Assembly (NCBI GenBank): GCA_003223555.1 | Contig: QHVM01000043.1 | Location: forward strand, 6,290-45,767 | Direction of reading: 5' to 3' | Source: Acidobacteriota bacterium | GTDB lineage: Bacteria; Acidobacteriota; Vicinamibacteria; Fen-336 | DNA length: 39,478 bases | Shown here: positions 14,642 to 22,545 of the stretch, one piece after another | Layout: every line of letters begins with the position of its first letter | Numbering within the stretch: position 1 is the stretch's first letter | Program-made: the position numbers and the translations under genes | The notes under the pieces: generated by a model | Told to the model about the DNA's origin: nothing | Databases searched by the model: none | Seen by the model: only the letters and a program-made list of their open reading frames with translations

Positions 14642-15508
14642 CTATTTCATGTACTTCCCGATGATCGGGGCCAGCTCCCGCTTGACCGCCTCCGGGACCA
14701 GCTCCGCCGGCGTGACCAGGGCCTGTTCCAGCGCGCTCGCGCACTCGCAGGGCCGGGGCGCGGCCGGCAGCGCGCGAAGAGCGGCGCGCAGCACCGCCCC
14801 GGCCGTGGCCGCGTTCTTCACCAGGTTGGCGATGATCTGGTCGGCCGTGACCGAGTCGTGGTCGGGATGCCAGCAGTCGTAGTCGGTGACCATGGCCAGG
14901 GTCGCGTAGCAGATCTCGGCCTCGCGGGCGAGCTTCGCCTCCTGGAGGTTCGTCATCCCGACGAGGTCCATGCCCCACGACCGGTACAGCTCCGATTCCG
15001 CGCGGGTGGAGAACTGCGGTCCCTCGATGCAGACGTAGGTCCCGCCGCGGTGGAACGTGGCCCCCGCTGCGGCGCAGGCGTCGGCCAGGGTCCCCGACAG
15101 CACCGGGCAGAACGGATGGGCGAAGGCCACGTGGGCCACCAGCCCGCGGCCGAAGAAGGTCGACACCCGCTGGCGCGTCCGGTCGAGGAGCTGGTCGGGG
15201 ATGACCATGTGCAGCGGCGCGTACGTCTCCTTGAGCGAGCCCACCGCCGAGACGGACAGGATCGCGTCGACGCCGAGCCGCTTCAGGGCGAACACGTTGG
15301 CCCGGAAGTTCAGCTCGCTCGGCAGGAGCCGGTGGCCCCGCGCGTGGCGGGCCAGGAAGGCGACCCGCCGGCCCTCCAGCGTCCCGATCATCAGCTGGTC
15401 GGAAGGAGGGCCGAAGGGGGTTTCGAGCGCGACCTCCCGACCGTCCGGGAAGCCGTCCATCTCGTAGAGGCCGCTGCCGCCGATGATGCCGATCTCCGCC
15501 GCGTTCAT
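14642..15508 (-). CDS. mtnP: S-methyl-5'-thioadenosine phosphorylase
   Basis: 288 residues. It splits 5'-methylthioadenosine with phosphate into adenine and 5-methylthioribose-1-phosphate, a step of methionine salvage. Seen in order: IGIIGGSGLYEM (~6-17), ETPFGPPSDQL, FLARHARGHRLLPSELNFRA (phosphate/ribose site), SVSAVGSLKE, RGGTYVCIEGPQFSTRAES (~180-198) and GMTNLQEAKLAREAE. The paired Asp of TDYDCWH indicates a 6-aminopurine substrate (MTA or adenosine), not a 6-oxopurine. The PEA of the usual MTN-x-PEA motif is QEA. The start at 15508 is chosen because the protein then opens at the conserved GIIGGSG strand and an AAAAGG ribosome-binding site lies just upstream; the longer form from 15577 adds no conserved residues. 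It is coupled to the PfkB kinase gene and divergent from a radical SAM gene. Confidence 0.9.
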   Translation of the reverse strand: MNAAEIGIIGGSGLYEMDGFPDGREVALETPFGPPSDQLMIGTLEGRRVAFLARHARGHRLLPSELNFRANVFALKRLGVDAILSVSAVGSLKETYAPLHMVIPDQLLDRTRQRVSTFFGRGLVAHVAFAHPFCPVLSGTLADACAAAGATFHRGGTYVCIEGPQFSTRAESELYRSWGMDLVGMTNLQEAKLAREAEICYATLAMVTDYDCWHPDHDSVTADQIIANLVKNAATAGAVLRAALRALPAAPRPCECASALEQALVTPAELVPEAVKRELAPIIGKYMK

Positions 15509-15594
15509 TGCCTTTTCCCGCGCCGCGGAAGTAGCATGCGAGACGGTCATGGTATGCGGTCCCCCCGGAAGCCGCAACGCACCGAGGTAGACCC

Positions 15595-17088
15595 GTGAAC
15601 GTCCTCCTGCTCTCCATGCCCGACTCGTTCGAGCACATGCCCACGGTGGCCATCCGCATGCCGAACGGGGCGCTCAGCTCCCTGGCCGGCAACGTGGAGC
15701 CGCATCACCGCGTGGCGGTGGCCGACCTGGTTCTCGTCCAGGAGCGTGTAGCCTCGACCGTGGAGCGCCTGGTGCGCGAGCGCGAGCCCGACGTGGTGGG
15801 GCTTTCGGTGATGACCTTCCAGCGGCGCACCGCCCGCAAGCTGATCGGTCTCGTCCGCGCGCTCCGGCCCTCGGCGCGCATCGTCGTCGGCGGCTACGAC
15901 CCGAGCCTCGCCCCCGAGGCGTGGACGGATCCCGACTCCGGCGTCGACTTCATCGTCCGGGGGGAGGGCGAGGCGACCTTCGCCGCGCTGCTGCGCGCGC
16001 TCGAGGACGGCGGCGGCTGGCCCGGCATCGGCGGCCTGAGCTGGCGGGAAGGGGCCGGCTTCCACCACAACGCGGACCGGCCGGTGCAGCGCCTGGCCAG
16101 CGGCTCGCTCCGCCTGCCCGACCGGAGCGCCCGCGTGCTGGAGGGCTACACGCTCCTCGGCCGCAAGGTCGACGTGATCGAGACCTCCCGCGGCTGCACC
16201 TTCGACTGCTCCTTCTGCTCGATCATCGAGATGAGGGGCCGGAACTTCCACGCCTACGACTTCTCGCGCGTGCTGGACGACATCCGCGACGCCCAGGCGC
16301 ACGGCGCGGAGTCGATCTTCATCGTCGACGACAACGTCACCCTCGACGTTCGGCGCTTCGCCGCCCTGTGCGACGCCATCGTGGAGGCCGGCCTGGACGG
16401 CCTCGACTACTTCGTCCAGGCCATGACCTCGGCCATCGCCGACCACGGGGAGACCCTCGCCCCCAAGATGCGCGCGGCCGGCTTCCGTTACGTCTTCCTC
16501 GGCATCGAGAACGTGCTCGACGAGGACCTGGGGTTCCTCAAGGCGGCGGCCAAGAACGCCAAGCACGAGGGGGGACGGCGGGCGGGCAACGCCACCCAGG
16601 CCGCCATCGACACCCTGCATCGCAACGGCATGTACGTGGTGGGCGGGCTCATCGTGGGCAACCCCGACGATACCCCGGAGTCGATCGAGGCCAATCTCCG
16701 CTTCGCCCGCCGGTACGTCGACTGGCCCTACATCCAGCACCCCACGCCCTATCCGCGCACGCCGATGACGAGCGACCTCGCCGCCCGCGGTCTGATCATC
16801 AACGACCGGCTGGAGGAGTACGACGGCACGACGGCCGTCGTGAAGACCGGGCGCCTGGAAGCGGAGGAGATCGAGTTCTTGCGCTGGCGGGCCGAGCGCT
16901 GGATGAAGCTGCGCCACTTCCCGGTCGCCCTGCGGCACGACCCGCTCTTCTGCCTGCGGCATGGCCCGGCGATGATCGCCCACACGTTCCGGGGGTCGAG
17001 CTGGCGGTACTGGCTCGGCCTGGAGGGCGACCGCGAGGCCTTCCAGCGGTACCGCGAGATCCGGAAGGCCGAGCGGGAATATGTTTAG
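15595..17088 (+). CDS. B12-binding-domain radical SAM protein of unknown substrate
   Basis: 497 residues from GTG at 15595 with a GAGG-type site upstream. The N-terminal ~140 residues form a Rossmann-like cobalamin-binding-type domain (MNVLLLSMPDSF, EPDVVGLSVMTFQ, IVVGGYDPSLAPE, VDFIVRGEGEATF). The usual D-x-H-x-x-G cobalamin His motif is not evident. The radical SAM core holds C201-x3-C205-x2-C208 (RGCTFDCSFCS) for the [4Fe-4S] cluster and SAM, followed by IFIVDDNVTLD, FRYVFLGIENV and GMYVVGGLIVGNPDDTPES. A C-terminal ~120-residue helical region (WRAERWMKLRHFP) is family-specific. Such enzymes perform methylations or carbon-skeleton changes, often on lipids or cofactors; none is assigned here. 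The stop shares four bases with the convergent epimerase stop (TTAG). Confidence 0.8.
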   Translation: MNVLLLSMPDSFEHMPTVAIRMPNGALSSLAGNVEPHHRVAVADLVLVQERVASTVERLVREREPDVVGLSVMTFQRRTARKLIGLVRALRPSARIVVGGYDPSLAPEAWTDPDSGVDFIVRGEGEATFAALLRALEDGGGWPGIGGLSWREGAGFHHNADRPVQRLASGSLRLPDRSARVLEGYTLLGRKVDVIETSRGCTFDCSFCSIIEMRGRNFHAYDFSRVLDDIRDAQAHGAESIFIVDDNVTLDVRRFAALCDAIVEAGLDGLDYFVQAMTSAIADHGETLAPKMRAAGFRYVFLGIENVLDEDLGFLKAAAKNAKHEGGRRAGNATQAAIDTLHRNGMYVVGGLIVGNPDDTPESIEANLRFARRYVDWPYIQHPTPYPRTPMTSDLAARGLIINDRLEEYDGTTAVVKTGRLEAEEIEFLRWRAERWMKLRHFPVALRHDPLFCLRHGPAMIAHTFRGSSWRYWLGLEGDREAFQRYREIRKAEREYV

Positions 17089-17492
17089 CCCGCGGAGCCC
17101 TTCTGCTTCAGCTCCAGGAGAACGCCGCCGGCCGCCCTCGGATGCAGGAACGCCACCCGCGAGCCGCCGGCGCCCGGCCGCGGGACCTCGTCGATGAGCG
17201 GCACGCCGCGCGCGCGCAGTTCCGCCAGCGCGGCGTCGATGTCCTCCACCAGCACGCACACGTGGTGGAGGCCGGAGCGCTTCTGGAGGAACCTCCCGAT
17301 CGGCGAGCCGGGCTCGGTGGGCTCCAGCAGCTCCAGGCGGGAATCACCCACGGGAAGGAAGGCCACCCGCACCTTCTCGCTCGGGACCTCCTCCCGCGTC
17401 TCAACCGCGAAGCCCAGCGTCTCGTAGGCCGCCACCGCATCGGCCAGGCTGGGCACCGCGATGCCGAGGTGGTCGATCTTCAGCGCCTTCAA
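17085..17492 (-). CDS. mce: Methylmalonyl-CoA epimerase
   Basis: 135 residues, the usual length of this VOC-superfamily enzyme. It interconverts (S)- and (R)-methylmalonyl-CoA. Two beta-alpha-beta-beta-beta repeats are visible: KIDHLGIAVPSLADAVAAYE (~5-24, metal-ligand His8) with SRLELLEP, then GLHHVCVLVEDIDAALAEL (~78-96) and GVLLELKQKG (the last Glu is a ligand). The start is a TTG at 17492 that overlaps the stop of meaB as TTGA, a start-stop overlap showing translational coupling. No ATG lies near the conserved N-terminus, and the sequence GAGGATGG upstream can act as ribosome-binding site. Neighbouring meaB and the damaged acyl-CoA dehydrogenase place it in propionyl-CoA/branched-chain degradation together with the mutase at 36146. 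Confidence 0.92.
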   Translation of the reverse strand: MKALKIDHLGIAVPSLADAVAAYETLGFAVETREEVPSEKVRVAFLPVGDSRLELLEPTEPGSPIGRFLQKRSGLHHVCVLVEDIDAALAELRARGVPLIDEVPRPGAGGSRVAFLHPRAAGGVLLELKQKGSAG

Positions 17493-18442
17493 AGGCCCAT
17501 CCTCTTGATGACCTCCTCGGCCGCGCCCAGCGGGTCCACGCGGCGCGACTCCAGCCGGTCCACCGTCCTCTCCAGCTCCTCCGCCGTGAGGACGCGCGCC
17601 TGGGCCCGGTCGAGAAGCCGCCTCTGCAGCGTCTGCTCGAGCTGCCGCCGGAGCTGGCCGCGCCGGCGCGCCGCGAGCGCGCCGCGGCCGTCCGCCTCGG
17701 CCCGGAAGGCCTCCACCGCCGCCCACAGCTCGTCGACGCCGCGGTCCTCGGTGGCGACCGTCTTCACGATGACCGGGCGTGGCCGTCCGCCGGGCGGGCC
17801 GAGCGAGAGCATCGACTCGATCTCCGCCACCACGCGGTCGACGCCCTCGCGGTCGGCCTTGTTCACGACGAAGACGTCCGCGATCTCCATGATCCCCGCC
17901 TTCAGCGCCTGGACCTCGTCGCCGAGGCCGGGCCCGAGCACCACCAGGCTCACGTCGGCCGCGTCCACGACCTCCACCTCGCCCTGTCCCACGCCCACCG
18001 TCTCGAGGAGGATCACGTCCTTGCCGGACGCGGCGAGCACGGTCAGCACCTGGCCGGTGGCGGCGGTGAGCCCTCCGAGGTGGCCGCGCGTCGCCAGGGA
18101 GCGGATGAACACTCCGTCGTCGCCGGCGTGCGCCTGCATGCGGATGCGGTCCCCCAGGATGGCCCCGCCGCTGAAGGGCGAGCTGGGGTCGACGGCCACG
18201 ATCCCCACCGTCTTGCCGTCGCGGCGCAGGCGGGCGGTGAGGCGGTCGACGAGCGTCGACTTGCCCGATCCGGGCGGGCCGGTCAGGCCCACCACCAGCG
18301 ACCGCCCGGCGTGGGGGAAGAGCGCGGCCAGGAGCACGGCAGCCGCGGGATGGCCGTTCTCGACCATGCTGATGGCCCGGGCCAGGGCCCGCACCTCCCC
18401 TTCGCGGACCTGCCCCGCCAAGTCGTTACTCAACGGACTCAA
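17489..18442 (-). CDS. meaB: MeaB/ArgK-family GTPase, methylmalonyl-CoA mutase chaperone
   Basis: 317 residues. This G3E-type GTPase protects and reloads methylmalonyl-CoA mutase with adenosylcobalamin. Visible elements: Walker A G55-PPGSGK-S62, a VAVDPSSPFSGGAILGDRIRM stretch (~84-104, DPSSP and GD-R-x-R-M motif, switch I), RSLATRGHLGG, ETVGVGQGEVEV (switch II/Walker B, ~147-158) and VNKADREG (base-specificity NKxD). The C-terminal helical arm is Arg/Leu-rich (~275-317). The ATG at 18442 lies 3 nt after the acyl-CoA dehydrogenase stop, and its own stop overlaps the epimerase TTG, so acd-meaB-mce form one operon. The mutase gene itself is about 18 kb away, at 36146. Confidence 0.93.
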   Translation of the reverse strand: MSPLSNDLAGQVREGEVRALARAISMVENGHPAAAVLLAALFPHAGRSLVVGLTGPPGSGKSTLVDRLTARLRRDGKTVGIVAVDPSSPFSGGAILGDRIRMQAHAGDDGVFIRSLATRGHLGGLTAATGQVLTVLAASGKDVILLETVGVGQGEVEVVDAADVSLVVLGPGLGDEVQALKAGIMEIADVFVVNKADREGVDRVVAEIESMLSLGPPGGRPRPVIVKTVATEDRGVDELWAAVEAFRAEADGRGALAARRRGQLRRQLEQTLQRRLLDRAQARVLTAEELERTVDRLESRRVDPLGAAEEVIKRMGL

Positions 18443-18445
18443 CGC

Positions 18446-19575
18446 CTAGCGGACCATGCCGCGCAAGCCCAGCAGCTCGCGGGCGATGACCAGGCGCTGG
18501 ACCTCGCTCGTGCCCTCGCCGATCGTCCCCAGCTTCGAATCGCGCAGGTAGCGCTCGACCGGATAGTCCTTCACGTAGCCGTAGCCGCCGTGGATCTGTA
18601 CCGCCTCGAGGGCCGCCGCCACGGAGATCTCGCTGGCGTAGAGCTTGGCCATCGACGACTCGGCGGTGTGCTCCTGGCCGCGGTCGCGCAGGAGCGCCGC
18701 CTTCCACGTGAGCAGCCGCGCCGCCTCCACGCGGGTGGCCGTGTCGGCGATCTTGAACTGCACGGCCTGGAACTCGGCGATCGGGTGGCCGAACTGGCGC
18801 CGCTCCAGCCCGTACTTCACCGACGCCTCGAGGCAGGCCTGGGCGATGCCCACCGAGAAGGCGGCGATGCCGATCCGGCCCCGGTCCAGGACCCGCAGCG
18901 TGTCGATGAAGCCGTGGCCTTCCCGTCCGAGGAGGTTGCCGGCGGGGATCCGGCAATCCTCGAACACCAGCTCCGAGGTGTCCGAAGAGCGCACCCCGAG
19001 CTTGTCCTCCTTCTTTCCGGCCCGGAAGCCCTTCGTGCCCCGCTCGACGACGAAGGCCGAGATGCCCTTCTTGCCCTTCCCGCGGTCGGTGACCGCCATG
19101 ACCACCGCGGTGTCGGCGATGCGGCCGTTGGTGATGAAGGTCTTGGAGCCGTTCAGCACCCAGCTCCCGCCGTCGCGCACGGCGGTGGTCTTGGTGCCCT
19201 GAGACCCCAGCAGCCGACCCTCTCTCCCCGCGCGAGTGGAGCGAGGAAGCGCCGCTTCTGCTCGTCCGTCCCGGCGAGGAAGATGTGGCCGGAGCAGAGG
19301 CTGTTGTGGGCGGCCACCGAGAGGGCGACCCCCGCGTCCACCCGGGCCAGCTCCTCCATCACGATCGCGTAGTCGAGGGTGCTCAGGCCGGAGCCGCCGT
19401 ACTCCGGCGGCCAGACCACCCCCATGAGGCCCATGCCGCCCAGCTTCGAGAAGACCTCGCGCGGGAACTCCTGCTTCTCGTCCCACTCCCGGGAGTGCGG
19501 GCGCAGCTCCGACTCCGCGAACTCGCGGACCGTTTTCTTGAGCAGCCGCTGCTCATCGCTGAGGTTGAAGTCCAA
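18446..19575 (-). pseudogene. Acyl-CoA dehydrogenase, frame-broken by a small internal deletion
   Basis: From the TTG start (19575) the frame gives [20 protein letters not shown] ... [15 protein letters not shown] (~130 residues), then turns to an Arg/Pro shadow. Another frame resumes at [18 protein letters not shown] (near 19199) and runs to the stop at 18446 with all late motifs: [18 protein letters not shown], the Arg-rich FAD/tetramer region, [17 protein letters not shown] and [15 protein letters not shown] with the catalytic Glu of the E-G-T-S-E segment. The break lies at about 19198-19206, exactly where a T-E-P-x-x-G-S-D-A flavin-contact motif is expected. By comparison about 28 bp are missing. 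It may be a pseudogene or an assembly error; with the segment restored this would be a normal ~380-residue FAD enzyme of beta-oxidation or branched-chain acyl-CoA breakdown. Confidence 0.85.
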
Positions 19576-19636
19576 GAGAAGAACCCCCGCGCGCGAATCG
19601 ATGGTATCTGATCGGCTACGCTCCTTCTAGGGGCGG

Positions 19637-19642
19637 GATAAT
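19637..19642 (+). promoter_or_regulatory. Putative -10 hexamer (GATAAT) before mtgA
   Basis: GATAAT differs from TATAAT by one base and is followed by six bases before the GTG start at 19649. Transcription starting at the usual distance would begin at the start codon. No -35 or ribosome-binding site is evident. Confidence 0.45.
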
Positions 19643-19648
19643 GGCCGG

Positions 19649-20512
19649 GTGCGGCGCGTGTTTCTGGGCTTCCTGGTCCTCGCGCTCGTCTCGGCCGGGT
19701 GGGTCGTCGGGGGCCTTCCCTCCCGGGCCCAGGTGCAGGCCCTGGTCCAGGGCGACCCCGGCCTCACCGCCGTCATGCGCCAGCGTGAAGAAGAAGCGCG
19801 CCGGGCGCGGCGGCCGGCGCGCCGCGTCCAGGCCTGGGTCCCCATCTCGGAGGTGTCCCGCAACCTCATCCACGCGGTGCTGGCCGCGGAGGACCAGAAG
19901 TTCTTCGGGCACGAGGGAGTGGACTGGGACGCCATCAAGAAGTCGGTGGAGGTCGATCGGGCCCGGGGGCGGCTGGTTCGCGGCGGCAGCACCATCACGC
20001 AGCAGCTCGCCAAGAACCTCTTCCTCAGCACCCGCAGGTCGATCGTCCGCAAGCTGCGGGAGCTGGTGGTGGCGTGGTGGCTGGAGGCGGACCTTTCGAA
20101 GAAGCGGATCCTGGAGCTGTATCTCAACGTCATCGAGTGGGGCGACGGGCTGTACGGCTGCGAGGCCGCCGCGCGACGATACTATGGCAAGCCCTCCTCC
20201 GCCCTCGATCCGGAGGAGGCCGCCGGGCTGGCGGGGATGATCCCGAACCCGCGCCGCATCAACCCTCTGGTCGACCCGCGCCGGTTCAGCCGGGCCCAGC
20301 GCCGCGTGCTGTGGCTGATGGCGCACGCCGGCTACATCCGGGGTGACCTCGCGGGGCTGGGCCGCGAGCCCCCTCCGCCGGAGCCGGCGGCTGAAGAAGA
20401 GGAGGAGCCGCCGGAGCCCATCGCTGTTCCAGAGCCCACCCGAGCGCCGCCGACGACCCCCTCCCCCCAACCGTCGCCGCCGGCGACGCCCGCGACGCCG
20501 GGTGTAGGATAG
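19649..20512 (+). CDS. mtgA: Monofunctional peptidoglycan glycosyltransferase
   Basis: 287 residues. It polymerises lipid II glycan strands at the periplasmic face (GT51). An N-terminal membrane anchor (VRRVFLGFLVLALVSAGWVV, ~1-20) precedes the GT51 domain at ~60-235. Motifs: AEDQKFFGHEGVDWDAI with catalytic Glu81 and H88-E-G, RGGSTITQQLAKNLFLS (~111-127), a basic RKLRELVVAWWLE patch (~134-146), KKRILELYLNVIEWGDGLYG (~151-170) and an AAG-type ending before MIPNPRRINPL. The C-terminal ~45 residues are Pro/Glu/Thr-rich (PEPAAEEEEEPPEP, then PTTPSPQPSPP) and probably disordered, an addition not usual in MtgA. The GTG at 19649 fits a GATAAT hexamer 6 nt upstream. It is divergent from the broken acyl-CoA dehydrogenase gene. 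Confidence 0.93.
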   Translation: MRRVFLGFLVLALVSAGWVVGGLPSRAQVQALVQGDPGLTAVMRQREEEARRARRPARRVQAWVPISEVSRNLIHAVLAAEDQKFFGHEGVDWDAIKKSVEVDRARGRLVRGGSTITQQLAKNLFLSTRRSIVRKLRELVVAWWLEADLSKKRILELYLNVIEWGDGLYGCEAAARRYYGKPSSALDPEEAAGLAGMIPNPRRINPLVDPRRFSRAQRRVLWLMAHAGYIRGDLAGLGREPPPPEPAAEEEEEPPEPIAVPEPTRAPPTTPSPQPSPPATPATPGVG

Positions 20513-20533
20513 GCCCGTCCCACCGGAGGAGGC

Positions 20534-21013
20534 ATGGAGCACCGTTGTCCCCAGTGCGGCATCGAGCTGCCGCAGGGCGTGCCGGCCTGGGTCCGCCGGC
20601 TCACGGTGGCGCAGGCGATGACGGCGAGCCCGGTCACGATCGCGCCCGAGGACACGCTCATGCGGGCCATCGAGCTGATGCGGATACACGGCATCCGCCG
20701 CATGCCGGTGGTGATGGGCGGGAACCTGGTGGGGTTGCTGGCGGAGGGCGACCTCAAGCGCGCCCAGCCGTCGGCCCTGTCCGGCTCCGAGGAGGAGTTC
20801 AACCGGGTGATGGAGGGGACGCAGGTCTCCCGCATCATGATCCAGAACCCGGTGACGGTCGGCGAGGACACCCCGCTGCTGGAGGCGGCCCAGACGCTCC
20901 ACACCACGAAGTTCGGGGCGCTCCCGGTGGTCAAGGACGGGCAGCTCAGCGGCATGCTCACCGACAGCGACCTCATCCGCTGCCTGGCCGACCTCCTCGC
21001 CCACGGAGGATGA
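20534..21013 (+). CDS. CBS-domain-pair protein
   Basis: 159 residues with a good GGAGGAGG ribosome-binding site. Residues ~1-14 (MEHRCPQCGIELPQ) look like half a zinc ribbon with a single C-x-x-C. The rest is a tandem CBS pair: CBS1 ~23-85 (VAQAMTASPVTIAPEDTLMR, GIRRMPVVMGGNLVGLLAEGDL) and CBS2 ~97-155 (VSRIMIQNPVTVGEDTPLLE, FGALPVVKDGQLSGMLTDSDL). CBS pairs bind adenine nucleotides or SAM and act as energy or metabolite sensors; no partner domain is present, so it would act in trans. The stop overlaps the next start (ATGA), so it is translationally coupled to the methyltransferase downstream. TGTAGGAT at about 20503-20510 may be the promoter -10. Confidence 0.85.
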   Translation: MEHRCPQCGIELPQGVPAWVRRLTVAQAMTASPVTIAPEDTLMRAIELMRIHGIRRMPVVMGGNLVGLLAEGDLKRAQPSALSGSEEEFNRVMEGTQVSRIMIQNPVTVGEDTPLLEAAQTLHTTKFGALPVVKDGQLSGMLTDSDLIRCLADLLAHGG

Positions 21014-21720
21014 CGGACGCCGACGTCGAGACGTCCTCCGCCGCCTACGCCCGGCGCTTCGAAGGCGCCGTCGGGCGCTGGTTCCTGGACGTGCAGGCCC
21101 GCGTCACCCTGGAGCTGCTCCGCCCCCGGGCGGGAACCTCCGTCCTCGACGTGGGGGGCGGCCACGCCCAGCTCACCGGCCCGCTCCTGGCCGCGGGCTG
21201 CCAGGTGACGGTCTATGGCAGCGCGGAGGCGTGCCGCGACCGCGTCCACGAATGGGTCCGCGCCGGGCGCGTCGCGTTCCGTTCCGGGCCGCTGCAGCAG
21301 GCGCCGTGGCCGCCCGCTTCCTTCGATGCCGTCCTCGCCTTCCGGCTGCTCCCCCACGTCGACCGTTGGCGCGACCTCGTCGCCGAGCTGTGCCGCCTGG
21401 CGCGGGAGGCGGTGATCGTCGACTACCCGACGTTCCGCAGCGCCAACGCCTTGTCGGGAGCGCTGTTCCGCCTCAAGAAGGAGCTTGAGCGCGACGCGCG
21501 GCCCTTCCGCGTCTTTCGCGACGCCGAAGTGGCGCAGGCCTTCGGGGCGGCCGGGTTCACCGCCACCGCGCGGCGGCCGGAGTTCCTGCTCCCCATGGCC
21601 GTCCACCGCGGCCTGCGGCTCGCCCCGCTCTCGCGGATGCTGGAGGCGGCGGCCCGAGCGACCGGCCTCACGCGGGCGCTCGGCTCGCCGGTGATCCTCC
21701 GCGCCGAGCGACGTGGCTGA
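21010..21720 (+). CDS. Class I SAM-dependent methyltransferase (first of two)
   Basis: 236 residues, starting at the ATG that overlaps the CBS stop. The Rossmann methyltransferase core is visible: SVLDVGGGHAQLTGPLL (motif I, ~43-59), QVTVYGSAEACRDRV (motif II acidic region weak: Y-G-S in place of D/E), a FDAVLAFRLLPHVDRWRDL motif (~105-123) and REAVIVDYPTF (~134-144). The C-terminal region RRPEFLLPMAVHRGLRLAPL is typical of lipid- or quinone-type methyltransferases but no substrate is assigned. It overlaps the next methyltransferase by 8 nt. The series CBS, MTase, MTase, kinase may be one transcript. Confidence 0.8.
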   Translation: MTDADVETSSAAYARRFEGAVGRWFLDVQARVTLELLRPRAGTSVLDVGGGHAQLTGPLLAAGCQVTVYGSAEACRDRVHEWVRAGRVAFRSGPLQQAPWPPASFDAVLAFRLLPHVDRWRDLVAELCRLAREAVIVDYPTFRSANALSGALFRLKKELERDARPFRVFRDAEVAQAFGAAGFTATARRPEFLLPMAVHRGLRLAPLSRMLEAAARATGLTRALGSPVILRAERRG

Positions 21721-22492
21721 CCTCCAGCCCTGGGCCCTGGCCCTCTTCCGCCGGTCCGTCCTCAAGCAGCGCAAGATCGTCGAGATCGTCGCGATGCTGG
21801 GGCCGACCGAAGGCCTGCGCTGCCTCGACCTGGGCTCCGACAACGGTGTCGTGAGCCTGCTGTTGCGCCGGCGCGGCGGGAGGTGGGCCTCCGCCGACCT
21901 CACGGCCGAAGCAGTGGCGTCGATCCGGGAGCTCGTGACCGACGACGTGCACCAGGTGGAGCGCGCGCGGCTGCCGTTCGCGGACGCGGCGTTCGACCGC
22001 GTCGTGGTGGTCGACATGCTGGAGCACGTGGCCGACGACTGCGCCTTCGCCGCCGAGCTGGCCCGGGTCACCCGGCCGGGGGGGCGCCTGATCGTGAACA
22101 CGCCCCACCTCAAGGACACCGCGCTGCGGCGAGTGCGCCACGCGATCGGGCAGACCGACGAGAAGCACGGCCACCTGCATGCCGGCTATACGGCCGTGTC
22201 GCTGGCGGCGCTGCTGGCCCCCCGCTTCAGCCTGGAGGCCCACCGGACCTATTCGCGCTTCTTCTCGGAGGCGGTGGATACCGCCATCAACTGGGGGGTG
22301 GAGCGTCTCGGCAAGCGCCCGTCGGTCAAGGGGATGGTCGTCACCGGTTCCGACCTCCGGCGGCACCGCAAGGCCTTCCGGGCCTATTCTTTCCTCCATC
22401 CCATGGTATGGACCGTATCCCGCCTGGACGCCCTCCTGCCCTGGACGAGCGGGTACATGTTGCTGGCCTCCCTGACCCGCCGGAGGGACTGA
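21713..22492 (+). CDS. Class I SAM-dependent methyltransferase (second of two)
   Basis: 259 residues from a GTG that overlaps the end of the preceding gene. Motif I is LRCLDLGSDNGVVSLLL (~36-52), then ASADLTAEAVASIREL (~61-76, Asp for SAM ribose), LPFADAAFDRVVVVDMLEHV (~88-107) and VTRPGGRLIVNTPH (~119-132). The remaining ~110 residues (HGHLHAGYTAVSLAALLAPR, YSRFFSEAVDTAINWGVERL) form a substrate lobe ending in a hydrophobic segment (LLPWTSGYMLLASL) that could touch the membrane. It resembles methyltransferases of lipid, quinone or glycan modification. Two methyltransferases side by side suggest a two-step modification or a heteromeric pair. No substrate can be assigned. Confidence 0.8.
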   Translation: MADLQPWALALFRRSVLKQRKIVEIVAMLGPTEGLRCLDLGSDNGVVSLLLRRRGGRWASADLTAEAVASIRELVTDDVHQVERARLPFADAAFDRVVVVDMLEHVADDCAFAAELARVTRPGGRLIVNTPHLKDTALRRVRHAIGQTDEKHGHLHAGYTAVSLAALLAPRFSLEAHRTYSRFFSEAVDTAINWGVERLGKRPSVKGMVVTGSDLRRHRKAFRAYSFLHPMVWTVSRLDALLPWTSGYMLLASLTRRRD

Positions 22493-22545
22493 GGTATCAT
22501 CCGGCCCAAACGCTCCTTCCGGCCTACAGCGGGAGTGCGGGGCCT

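Noticed and set aside
14640-15692. Long N-terminal extension of the PfkB kinase
   Set aside because: It would read through the mtnP gene in the wrong frame; the conserved kinase begins at 14639.
15921-18449. 842-codon plus-strand frame spanning radical SAM, epimerase and MeaB genes
   Set aside because: It is an Arg/Pro/Ser-rich shadow of three well-conserved genes on both strands.
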